Part shown: piece by piece, positions 8,372 through 14,696 of the stretch
How the letters are laid out: each line of letters begins with the position of its first letter
How positions within the stretch are numbered: the stretch's first letter is position 1
Origin: an uncultured Loktanella sp.
Lineage (GTDB): Bacteria > Pseudomonadota > Alphaproteobacteria > Rhodobacterales > Rhodobacteraceae
NCBI GenBank assembly: GCA_913061335.1
Contig: CAJXTP010000056.1
Span: 1-14,750, forward strand
Direction: 5' to 3'
DNA: 14,750 nt
Made by a program: the position numbers and the translations under genes
The notes under the pieces: generated by a model
Database searches by the model: none
Told to the model about the DNA's origin: nothing
The model's input: the letters and a program-made list of their open reading frames with translations, nothing else

Positions 8372-9514
8372 TTAATTATCGTTAAGGGATGTGGACAGGG
8401 TCGCAGCCGCCGCGAGCGCATCTGCGCGCGACTCTGCAAGCGAAATCCAATCGGAAAGCTCGGCGCGGGCCACTTCTGGCAATGCGCCAACTTCAGCAAG
8501 TGTATCGGTCAGGCGCCCCTGACGTAGGGTTGCTTCTGCGCGAGACAAGATTGCATCGGCTCCATCACCGTCTTTTGGGGCGACTGAGCGGACATCAAAT
8601 TGGTTACGTAGAAAGCTGGCTAAACCACCTTCGCTTTCACCAGATACACCCTCGGCACGCGCAATTGCCAATGCAGCACGGGCCAGTGCTGGGAAGTCCG
8701 ATTGTAATGCCGCAAGCGTCGGCGTGCCATCACGCACGGCTGTTAACGCGGCAGGCACATCACCCTGCAATGCGGCGGCTAAATCATCCAATGCTTCGCC
8801 CAATGGCGCGCCGGTTTCCATGCCGCCCTGAATACGCGCAAGGGCCGCACGACCAGTGGCGGCACGCGCCGCAGCCTCGGCATTGTCTTCAATTTTTGCA
8901 GCCTGATCTCGGGCGGATTCGAGTTCTGCAATTGCGGTGCCGCGCAGGTTTTCCATCTCGGATCGTAGGGCATCCAGCTCGGCCTCATAAGCTGCAGTGG
9001 ACACAGACCCGCTGTCGCCAGCACGGTTGCTTAGGTCATCCAAACGGGCTTCCAGCGCATTAATGCGTTCATTGGCAACGGCCAAAGCATCTGTCGTTAC
9101 CGTTTGAGCGGCCTCTACCCCCGTCAAATCAGGCGCGGGAATGGCTGTAATCTGATCACGTAATTCGATAATCTCGGACGCTTGCGCGGAGATTTGTGCA
9201 GGCAACGTCGTATCAGGTTTGGGCAAAACGAAATATGCCGCGCCAAAACCAATAGCACCCGCAACAAGACCACCGAAAACTGCCGGCATGACTGAGCCAG
9301 TTTTTTCAGCTCCTGTTACTGGGGCAACAGGGATTTCTATGGCTTCAATCTCGGGTTCTTCAGCCAGAACCGGCTCTTCAACAACGGGTGCTTCAACAAC
9401 GGGTGCTTCAACAATCTCAGGCACGACAATATCGGCCTCAACCGCCTTAACCACGGCTGGCTTCGTCTTTGGCTTATGAGGTGTCTTGCGACCTTTGGCT
9501 GGTTGTTTTGCCAC
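8372..9514 (-). CDS. Mitofilin/Mic60 homologue, membrane-anchored coiled-coil protein
   Basis: Alphaproteobacterial relative of mitochondrial Mic60, which shapes cristae and contacts the outer membrane. I chose the GTG at 9514 (380 residues): AAAGGG lies 7 bases ahead of it, while the TTG at 9520 would sit almost on that site. Order seen: a basic N-terminus (AKQPAKGRKTPHKPKTK); an acidic Glu/Pro/Val-rich linker (about 24-66) with EAPVV repeats; one transmembrane helix (about 76-97); a coiled coil (about 107-215); and a C-terminal mitofilin domain (about 222-380) including LQSDFPALARAAL and FLRNQFDVRSV. The bulk should face the periplasm. It lies between hemD and hemY, the linkage known for alphaproteobacterial mic60. 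The family call rests on architecture and context more than on single residues. Confidence 0.85.
   Translation of the reverse strand: MAKQPAKGRKTPHKPKTKPAVVKAVEADIVVPEIVEAPVVEAPVVEEPVLAEEPEIEAIEIPVAPVTGAEKTGSVMPAVFGGLVAGAIGFGAAYFVLPKPDTTLPAQISAQASEIIELRDQITAIPAPDLTGVEAAQTVTTDALAVANERINALEARLDDLSNRAGDSGSVSTAAYEAELDALRSEMENLRGTAIAELESARDQAAKIEDNAEAAARAATGRAALARIQGGMETGAPLGEALDDLAAALQGDVPAALTAVRDGTPTLAALQSDFPALARAALAIARAEGVSGESEGGLASFLRNQFDVRSVAPKDGDGADAILSRAEATLRQGRLTDTLAEVGALPEVARAELSDWISLAESRADALAAAATLSTSLNDN
9376..9415. repeat. 15-bp tandem repeat inside mic60
   Basis: The unit CTTCAACAACGGGTG occurs twice without change (9376-9390, 9391-9405), followed by a 10-base partial copy (9406-9415, last base changed). 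It stays in frame and encodes the acidic EAPVV-type repeat in the N-terminal linker. It probably varies in length between strains by replication slippage. Confidence 0.8.
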
Positions 9515-9538
9515 GAGCAAACCCTTTCATCGCTAAAC

Positions 9539-9557
9539 TGCCCAAATATTATGGGCA
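9539..9557. promoter_or_regulatory. TGCCCA-N7-TGGGCA dyad upstream of mic60
   Basis: A perfect 6-bp inverted repeat around an A/T-only centre lies in the 95-bp gap between hemD and mic60, 24 bp upstream of the mic60 start. It could be an operator, or an mRNA hairpin controlling mic60 separately from hemD. There is no T-run to make it a typical terminator. Function is inferred from place and symmetry only. Confidence 0.35.
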
Positions 9558-9609
9558 CCCATCTATCGTATATGTCCGCGCCCCGACCCTCAAGCCGCGT
9601 TACGCAGTG

Positions 9610-10275
9610 TCACACCGTCGCAAGCGCGTGTTTGCTGGCCTTAAGCATTGCTGGCCCATCAGGACGATCTGCCAGAATAATGCGGTGATCGCCCAAGGCC
9701 GCCGCCACAGTTTTACTTATCGCGATCAGCGTCACGTTGTCTTGCATCGTTACTTGACCCAACAATAGCGTGGCGGCGCGCGGCGAGAACAGGGGAATGA
9801 TCACGGGTTCTGCCCCGTTAATCGCATCCAGCGCCTCAGTCGTCATGGGAACAGGTGTTTGGATATACGCAATGCAATCTGCGCAGTCGATCCCAGCGAC
9901 GCGCAATCGCGGTGCCAGATCGCCGCGCGCATCGCGGCCGCGTATATGAGCCACGGAAATTTCAGGGCTGTCGGATAAAATTAGGTTCAGCAGGTCTTCA
10001 ACATCGCCACCCGCTGACACCGCATCAAACCCAGCCGCTTGGGCTGCTTGCGCAGTACGATCCCCGACACACCACGCAGGACCGGACGTCATGCCAAGCC
10101 GCTCAGCTTGCGCAACACCATTGGTCGACGTGAATATCGCGCCCAACGCCGAACAGTTCACATCCACCGGATCAATGCGCTGCAAGGGCGACAGCAAAAC
10201 CTGCACACCCGTAAAAGCGGCCGCAAACCTTGCACCGTCGGGGGCAGGTCGTGTGATGATTAAGGTCGACTGCAT
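9610..10275 (-). CDS. hemD: Uroporphyrinogen-III synthase HemD
   Basis: Cyclises hydroxymethylbilane with inversion of ring D to give uroporphyrinogen III, the precursor of haem, sirohaem, corrinoids and bacteriochlorophyll. The protein has 221 residues from the ATG at 10275. The family is poorly conserved, but the expected landmarks are present: ITRP at the N-terminus, FTSTNGV, CVGDRTAQAA, HIRGRDARGDLAPRL and LFSPRAA. The start at 10275 gives MQSTLIITRP, which fits the family. An ATG at 10287 (adds MVPR) has an AGG 8 bases upstream and is also possible; the TTG at 10305 is less likely. It is the first gene of hemD-mic60-hemY and is divergent from tsaD. hemC is not beside it. Confidence 0.9.
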   Translation of the reverse strand: MQSTLIITRPAPDGARFAAAFTGVQVLLSPLQRIDPVDVNCSALGAIFTSTNGVAQAERLGMTSGPAWCVGDRTAQAAQAAGFDAVSAGGDVEDLLNLILSDSPEISVAHIRGRDARGDLAPRLRVAGIDCADCIAYIQTPVPMTTEALDAINGAEPVIIPLFSPRAATLLLGQVTMQDNVTLIAISKTVAAALGDHRIILADRPDGPAMLKASKHALATV

Positions 10276-10345
10276 TCGGGGCACCATTGTTTGAAACCTG
10301 TCCAAGTGTTACCTGCCCATGAACAAACCGCAACCGGAACAGCCC
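10276..10345. promoter_or_regulatory. hemD-tsaD divergent promoter region
   Basis: This 70-bp gap between the chosen starts of hemD (-) and tsaD (+) must contain both promoters, since the flanking operons point away from each other. I saw no recognisable operator or clear -35/-10 boxes. The upstream start options of both genes would shorten the gap to about 13-43 bp. Confidence 0.4.
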
Positions 10346-11440
10346 ATGACACGAACCTGTACGATCCTTGGTATTGAAAGCAGCTGCGATGACACTGCCG
10401 CTGCTGTCGTGCGCCAATCAGGTGGCGGGCCGGAAATACTGTCGTCGATCATACACGGCCAAACCGATTTGCACGCCGATTTCGGCGGTGTGGTGCCAGA
10501 GATTGCAGCGCGTGCGCATGTTGAAAAGCTCGATGTTTGCGTGACCCAAGCGTTGAGCGCGGCGCAGCTTACGCTTAAAGATATCGACGCGGTTGCTGTT
10601 ACGGCGGGGCCCGGTTTGATCGGCGGTGTCGTGTCCGGCGTTATGTTGGCCAAAGGTATCTGCGCAGCGACAGGCCTGCCGCTTATTGGGGTCAACCACC
10701 TTGCGGGGCACGCCCTGACTCCGCGATTGACTGACCAAGTGCCCTACCCCTATTTGATGCTGCTGGTGTCGGGTGGGCATTGCCAATTCCTGCTGGTCAA
10801 AGCCCACGACGATTACACGCGTATCGGCGGTACAATTGACGACGCCCCCGGTGAAGCATTTGACAAAACTGCGCGCATCCTTGGCTTGCCGCAACCTGGT
10901 GGGCCGTCGGTGCAAAGGGCCGCTGAAACGGGCAATCCCAAGCGGTTCGACCTGCCTCGCCCGATGATCAGAGAGCAAAGCGGGAACATGTCGTTTTCGG
11001 GCCTGAAAACCGCAATGATCCGCGCCCGCGATGCGGTGATCGCAGAAAATGATGGGTTAACGGTGCAAGACCAATCAGACCTAAGCGCAGGTTTTCAAAC
11101 TGCCGTCGCTGACATTATTGACAAAAAATCACGCTGGGCGCTAACGCAGTATATGGCGCTGAACCCCAGTCAGTCGACCTTTGCGGTTGCAGGCGGGGTT
11201 GCAGCGAACACCGAAATTCGGGCGCGCCTGACGGCACTTTGCGCTGAACTTGATATCGCGTTTGTGGCTCCACCTTTGGTGCTTTGCACTGATAACGCAG
11301 CTATGATCGCCTATGTCGGTGTGGAAAGGTTTGCAGCAGGGCAGTTTGACGGCATGTCATTGTCGGCAAGACCCCGTTGGCCTTTGGACACGACAGCGGC
11401 ACCCATGCTTGGGTCCGGCAAAAAAGGAGCGAAAGCATGA
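10346..11440 (+). CDS. tsaD: tRNA N6-threonylcarbamoyladenosine transferase TsaD
   Basis: Transfers threonylcarbamoyl from threonylcarbamoyl-AMP to A37 of tRNAs reading ANN codons, acting with TsaB and TsaE in the cytoplasm; usually essential. The 364 residues are within the family range. Motifs seen: ILGIESSCDDTAAAVV at the N-terminus; VNHLAGH with metal ligands H118 and H122; SGGHCQ; GGTIDDAPGEAFDK; GGVAANTEIR; and TDNAAM with D316 as the third metal ligand. I chose the ATG at 10346 because GGA lies 7 bases upstream and MTRTCTILGIESS fits the family. An ATG at 10319 would add nine residues. It heads the operon with gpsA, the YciI-like gene and the EVE gene; its stop overlaps the gpsA start (ATGA). 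Confidence 0.96.
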   Translation: MTRTCTILGIESSCDDTAAAVVRQSGGGPEILSSIIHGQTDLHADFGGVVPEIAARAHVEKLDVCVTQALSAAQLTLKDIDAVAVTAGPGLIGGVVSGVMLAKGICAATGLPLIGVNHLAGHALTPRLTDQVPYPYLMLLVSGGHCQFLLVKAHDDYTRIGGTIDDAPGEAFDKTARILGLPQPGGPSVQRAAETGNPKRFDLPRPMIREQSGNMSFSGLKTAMIRARDAVIAENDGLTVQDQSDLSAGFQTAVADIIDKKSRWALTQYMALNPSQSTFAVAGGVAANTEIRARLTALCAELDIAFVAPPLVLCTDNAAMIAYVGVERFAAGQFDGMSLSARPRWPLDTTAAPMLGSGKKGAKA

Positions 11441-12399
11441 TGATTGCAGTGGCCGGTGGTGGCGCATTCGGAACCGCGCTTGCGGTGGCCTTGGCGCTTG
11501 ATGGGAAATCGGTGACGCTTTGGGCGCGCGACCCCATTGCGGTCAAAACTATGCAAGATACGGCTCTGAACTCGCGCCTGCCTGACATCACACTGCCGAC
11601 CCTGATCAGTGTCACCAATGATTTGAACGATCTGTTTGCCGCCGACATCATTCTGCTGGCTACCCCCGCACAATCGCTGCGCGGGTTTCTTACCGAACAT
11701 GCAGATCACCTTGCGGGCAAGTCGCTTATTGCGTGCTGCAAAGGCATTGACCTGACCACAATGACAGGGCCTGTCGACACGATCCGCAAGGCCGTGCCAA
11801 GCGCGACTGCTGGCATTCTCACTGGACCCAGCTTTGCCGCTGATATCGCGCGCGGATTGCCAACTGCGCTGACGCTGGCATGTGCTGACGAAGACAAATG
11901 CACCGTGCTGCAAACCGTACTTTCGACCCAAACGCTGCGACTTTACCGGACAACCGACACTATAGGTGCCCAGCTAGGCGGTGCGATGAAAAACGTCATG
12001 GCGATCGTTTGTGGTGTTTGCATGGGCGCCGGTCTTGGGGAAAGCGCGCGCGCGGCACTTATCACGCGCGGTTTTGCAGAAATGCAGCGGCTGGCGACAC
12101 GGCTTGGGGCCGATCCAGATACGTTGCATGGGCTGTCAGGCTTTGGTGATCTCGCGCTGACCTGCACGTCTGACCAGTCGCGCAATTACCGGTACGGGCA
12201 GGCGATTGGGTCGGGCAAACAGTTTGATAAATCCATCACCGTTGAAGGTGCAGCGACGGCGCAGGCAGTGCAAAAACTTGCTAAATCTCTCGACATTGAT
12301 CTGCCAATCTGCACAGTCGCAGCTGACCTATCCATGGACAAAACCGACGTGGCAACAGCGCTGAAATCGTTGCTGTCCCGCCCCCTCAAGGAAGAATAA
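11437..12399 (+). CDS. gpsA: NAD(P)+-dependent glycerol-3-phosphate dehydrogenase GpsA
   Basis: Reduces dihydroxyacetone phosphate to sn-glycerol 3-phosphate, the backbone for phospholipids. The protein has 320 residues, a normal length. The Rossmann nucleotide site is AGGGAFGTALA (G7, G9, G12), with Phe where Trp is commoner. The catalytic lysine is K185 in GAMKNVMAI, followed by GLGESARAALITRGFAEM. The substrate loop is SGFGDLALTCTSDQSRNYRYG (G235 to D238 and after). The ATG at 11437 overlaps the tsaD stop and has AAGGAG at 11424-11429, seven bases upstream, which decides the start; the upstream in-frame ATG at 11377 lies inside tsaD. The overlap implies translational coupling. Confidence 0.96.
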   Translation: MMIAVAGGGAFGTALAVALALDGKSVTLWARDPIAVKTMQDTALNSRLPDITLPTLISVTNDLNDLFAADIILLATPAQSLRGFLTEHADHLAGKSLIACCKGIDLTTMTGPVDTIRKAVPSATAGILTGPSFAADIARGLPTALTLACADEDKCTVLQTVLSTQTLRLYRTTDTIGAQLGGAMKNVMAIVCGVCMGAGLGESARAALITRGFAEMQRLATRLGADPDTLHGLSGFGDLALTCTSDQSRNYRYGQAIGSGKQFDKSITVEGAATAQAVQKLAKSLDIDLPICTVAADLSMDKTDVATALKSLLSRPLKEE

Positions 12400-12400
12400 A

Positions 12401-12673
12401 ATGCGTGTAGCCCTTATGACCAAAGACAAATCTGGTGCCTTGCAAACGCGGATCGATAACCGTGATGCGCATTTGGCCTATATCAAAAGCACTGGCGTTG
12501 TGGAAATGGCGGGGCCGTTTTTGAACACAGACGGTCAAATGTGCGGCAGCTTGATCGTGCTTGATGTGGATGACATGGCAGCGGCGCAAGCTTGGGCAAA
12601 CAACGATCCATATAACAAGGCGGGTCTGTTCGCGTCCGTGGAACTGACTGCGTGGAAAAAGGTCATCGGCTAA
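12401..12673 (+). CDS. YciI-family small protein
   Basis: A 90-residue protein of the YciI family, a ferredoxin-like dimeric alpha/beta fold. Family landmarks are the His in NRDAHLAYIKSTG (H24), the GPFLNTDGQMCGSLIVLDV stretch and the NDPYNKAGLF segment with the conserved Asp. Catalytic activity of chromosomal YciI proteins is mostly unknown; some relatives take part in dehydrochlorination or serve as small domains. It begins one base after the gpsA stop, with AAGGA upstream, and its stop overlaps the EVE gene start. It is co-transcribed with tsaD and gpsA, but its role there is not evident from sequence. Confidence 0.9.
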   Translation: MRVALMTKDKSGALQTRIDNRDAHLAYIKSTGVVEMAGPFLNTDGQMCGSLIVLDVDDMAAAQAWANNDPYNKAGLFASVELTAWKKVIG

Positions 12674-13092
12674 TGGCAAAATGGTTGTTCAAATCCGAGC
12701 CTGACGTCTTTGGCTGGGACGATCTTGTCGCCAAAGGCAACGCTGGCGAAGAATGGGACGGCGTGCGCAATTACCAAGCGCGCAACTTTATGCGTGACAT
12801 GGCAGTGGGCGACGAAGGGTTCTTTTACCACTCGCGATCCGGGCTTGAAATCGTCGGCATCTTGGTGATCAAAAACGCGGCCCATCCGGACAGCACAATC
12901 GACGATGCGCGGTGGGAATGTGTTGATGTGCAAGCGGTAAGGCCGTTTGCGAAACCCGTCCCGCTCGACGCGATCAAAACTAATCCAGACCTTACCGACA
13001 TGATCCTTGTGAAAAACTCTCGGTTATCCGTGCAACCCGTGAAGGACACTGAGTGGGATTTGATTTGCAGAATGGGCCATACAAAACCCTAG
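12673..13092 (+). CDS. EVE domain-containing protein (thymocyte nuclear protein 1-like)
   Basis: A 139-residue, single-domain EVE protein. EVE is a PUA-like fold thought to bind modified bases in DNA or RNA. Seen: the opening MAKWLFKSEPDVFGWDDL; WDGVRNYQARNFMRDMAVGDEGFFYHS, the typical ligand-pocket stretch; IVGILVIKNAAHPD; and WECVDVQAVRPFAKPVPL. The start at 12673 gives the classic N-terminus and a TAATG overlap with the YciI-like stop. The longer in-frame ATG at 12652 lies inside that gene and is rejected. It sits in an operon with the tRNA-modification gene tsaD, so a tRNA or modified-base role is plausible, but this is inference. Confidence 0.93.
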   Translation: MAKWLFKSEPDVFGWDDLVAKGNAGEEWDGVRNYQARNFMRDMAVGDEGFFYHSRSGLEIVGILVIKNAAHPDSTIDDARWECVDVQAVRPFAKPVPLDAIKTNPDLTDMILVKNSRLSVQPVKDTEWDLICRMGHTKP

Positions 13093-13136
13093 GTGTTACT
13101 GCATTTCCATTACATAATGCCCCATCCAATAGATCT

Positions 13137-13144
13137 AGGGGAGG
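13137..13144 (+). promoter_or_regulatory. Strong ribosome binding site of the DUF1761 gene
   Basis: AGGGGAGG stands seven bases ahead of the ATG at 13152 and fixes that start. The 59-bp gap after the EVE stop (13093-13151) shows no clear terminator, so the gene may be read from its own promoter or by read-through from the tsaD operon. Confidence 0.7.
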
Positions 13145-13151
13145 CGTATAG

Positions 13152-13544
13152 ATGGGATTTGTAACAGTTATAGTGGCCGCGGCGGCAGCATTTGCTGCGG
13201 GCGCGATATATTACATGGTATTATCCAAACCGTGGATGGCAGCCGCCAAAATTGAAGTCGGACCAGACGGAAAACCGGCCAACACTAGCCCGGCGCCTTA
13301 CATCGTATCGTTCGTGATGATCCTGATGGTCGCGGGCATGATGCGACACACATTCGCGCTGTCCGGTATTGAAGGTGTCGGCAAAGGGCTTGTTGCCGGC
13401 TTTGGGATCGGCGCGTTCTTTATCAGCCCATGGATTTTCGTGAACAACGGCTATTCTAATCGGCCTTGGATGCTTGCGGTGATTGATAGCGGCTATGCGA
13501 TCTTGGCTACGACAATCATGGGCGTCATCCTGACAGTTCTGTAA
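13152..13544 (+). CDS. DUF1761 family small inner-membrane protein
   Basis: A 130-residue hydrophobic protein of the DUF1761 family, function unknown. Four membrane helices are visible at about residues 3-24, 49-67, 77-97 and 107-129. A short polar loop (about 31-48, KIEVGPDGKPANTSP) follows the first helix and its YMVLSKPWM segment, a family hallmark. PWIFVNNGYSNRPWML between helices three and four also fits the family. It follows the EVE gene in the same direction and ends at a strong hairpin. Confidence 0.85.
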   Translation: MGFVTVIVAAAAAFAAGAIYYMVLSKPWMAAAKIEVGPDGKPANTSPAPYIVSFVMILMVAGMMRHTFALSGIEGVGKGLVAGFGIGAFFISPWIFVNNGYSNRPWMLAVIDSGYAILATTIMGVILTVL

Positions 13545-13552
13545 AACCGCAA

Positions 13553-13583
13553 AACGCGCGCCTCAGTATCTGGGGCGCGCGTT
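13553..13583. terminator. Bidirectional hairpin between DUF1761 and DUF2853 genes
   Basis: A perfect 10-bp inverted repeat, AACGCGCGCC and GGCGCGCGTT, encloses an 11-base loop that can close two further pairs (C64-G72 and a T-G wobble). It begins 8 bases after the DUF1761 stop and lies 22 bases from the DUF2853 stop. Placement between convergent genes suggests a shared terminator; only a short A/T-rich tail (TTATAATTT) follows. Confidence 0.75.
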
Positions 13584-13605
13584 ATAATTTCACGCTTCGG
13601 CGGAA

Positions 13606-13947
13606 TTAGCCGTAAACGGATTCCTTGCCGAAATGCTTGCAGAGCATGTAATACACAACCGCACGGTATTTATTGCGCTCAGATTTGCCATAGATTTCGA
13701 TAACCTTGTCAACGGCTTCCATCAGCTCTGGTCCGTCTGGCAGGCCCAGTTTTTTCATCAAAAAGTTGTTCTTTACGGTCTCAAGCTCGGATTCTTGGCT
13801 GCCGGCAACTGTCTGTGCATCTTTGTTATAAATTGATGGTCCACAACCGATTGTGACCTTCGTCAACAGATCCATGTCTGGCGTCATGTTGCATTTTGTC
13901 TTCAGATCATCAGCGTATTTCGCGATCCATTCGTCTCTCTTACCCAT
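13606..13947 (-). CDS. DUF2853 family protein
   Basis: A 113-residue soluble, mostly helical protein of the DUF2853 family, found largely in Proteobacteria and Bacteroidetes; function unknown. It opens MGKRDEWIAKYADDLKTKC, has a central GCGPSIYNKDAQTVAGSQESELETVKNNFLMKKLG and ends NKYRAVVYYMLCKHFGKESVYG. The central YNKDAQTVAGSQESELETVK segment is the recognisable family stretch. GGGGA lies 8 bases ahead of the ATG on the minus strand. It appears to be a single-gene unit facing the DUF1761 gene. Confidence 0.85.
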   Translation of the reverse strand: MGKRDEWIAKYADDLKTKCNMTPDMDLLTKVTIGCGPSIYNKDAQTVAGSQESELETVKNNFLMKKLGLPDGPELMEAVDKVIEIYGKSERNKYRAVVYYMLCKHFGKESVYG

Positions 13948-14007
13948 ATTTTGGTCCCCATTTTTATTGCTTCTGGCCCGCGTGGCCTAATGATGCGCCG
14001 ACGAAAC

Positions 14008-14069
14008 TCCCCGCGCGTGCACAAACCGTAGAGCGTGACGAGGCGTTTGGTAAAGAAAATTCGCGGGGA
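14008..14069. repeat. Widely spaced inverted repeat upstream of the DUF2853 gene
   Basis: TCCCCGCG (14008-14015) and CGCGGGGA (14062-14069) are exact inverted copies 46 bases apart. They lie in the 158-bp gap between the DUF2853 start and the extensin-like stop. A smaller hairpin, TCGCAG-N5-CTGCGA (14085-14101), lies just past the extensin-like stop and, read on the minus strand, is followed about 13 bases later by a T-run; it may be that gene's terminator. No gene is visible in the gap. Confidence 0.35.
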
Positions 14070-14105
14070 AAAATGGCGCACACGTCGCAGAACGCCTGCG
14101 ATATA

Positions 14106-14696
14106 TCATCGACAAGCCCCCCAGCCGCGCGATTGCAGATGCAAATGATCCGCGTGCAGGCTGTTGTAATCTGGCGATAGCGTCAGCCGAAACCAGTCAC
14201 AGGCCCCGTCGCGCGCGCTTCGTAAAAACTGTGCTTTTGCATCATCAGTCTCCCAATCGTCGATTAATCGGGTCGCCGTTCCATCGGCAAATTGGAACCC
14301 AGAAATATCAATTGCATCCGCTGTCGCATGGGTGCTCATCTGGTCCGACACACCCGACGTCGTCCGCATTTTACGACAGTTATAGCTGCCGATTTGGTCT
14401 ATCTCCGTGACGGTCGTATCCAGTAATTTGGCGGCGGCGGGTTGCAGGCTGTGCTGTTCCCACATGGCCATGCGCAGAGCGATCGCACAGGTCGTTTCAG
14501 TAGGATTGATCTGCGCCAGACCTACGCCTGCAAGATTGACGCGGCCACGAATATAACATTGATCAGAGACTTCAAAATCATCCAGCACATCAATGCGGGC
14601 GGCCGTGGACAGTGCTTTGATACATGCCTCAGGCGAATTAAGCGCGCGCTCCAACCGCCAGTTGGTAAACAAACTCACTGGTTCGCTCACCTGCAA
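14106..14696 (-). CDS. Extensin-like C-terminal domain protein, 5' partial
   Basis: Probable exported cell-wall-associated protein of the extensin-like C-terminal family. The 196 genuine residues span most of the domain. Typical stretches are SLFTNWRLERAL, YNCRKM, THATADAIDISGFQFADG, DWETDDAKAQFLRSARDGACDWF and LSPDYNSLHADHLHL. Six Cys (visible residues 25, 47, 70, 107, 166, 195) fit disulphides in the periplasm. S121-x-H123...D130 and H181/H184/H186 resemble the zinc-binding pattern of the DD-peptidase fold. The 5' end, with any signal peptide, is missing: upstream of 14696 the frame runs into sequencing adapter, and the apparent MYKRQ start is adapter translation, not protein. Function in roseobacters is not established. 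Confidence 0.9.
   Translation of the reverse strand: MQVSEPVSLFTNWRLERALNSPEACIKALSTAARIDVLDDFEVSDQCYIRGRVNLAGVGLAQINPTETTCAIALRMAMWEQHSLQPAAAKLLDTTVTEIDQIGSYNCRKMRTTSGVSDQMSTHATADAIDISGFQFADGTATRLIDDWETDDAKAQFLRSARDGACDWFRLTLSPDYNSLHADHLHLQSRGWGACR

Noticed and set aside
7497..9479. Plus-strand open frames opposite hemY and mic60
   Set aside because: Ser/Ala-rich translations opposite helix-rich genes; the real genes on the minus strand have domains, starts and operon context.
9515..9520. TTG start for Mic60 at 9520
   Set aside because: The AAAGGG site would be about one base away; the GTG at 9514 has normal spacing.
11377..11436. Longer N-terminus for GpsA
   Set aside because: It lies inside tsaD, and the ribosome site at 11424-11429 and the family N-terminus both point to the ATG at 11437.
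12652..12672. Longer N-terminus for the EVE protein
   Set aside because: It overlaps the YciI-like gene; the ATG at 12673 gives the conserved MAKWLFKSEPD start and a TAATG coupling.
10346..13092. EVE gene as part of a defence or restriction system
   Set aside because: EVE domains occur in modification-dependent restriction, but this one is a lone domain in a housekeeping operon with no nuclease, methylase or helicase nearby.
1..14696. CRISPR array, transposon, prophage or tRNA gene
   Set aside because: No spaced repeats, transposase, terminal inverted repeats, phage genes or cloverleaf sequence were seen on either strand by reading.
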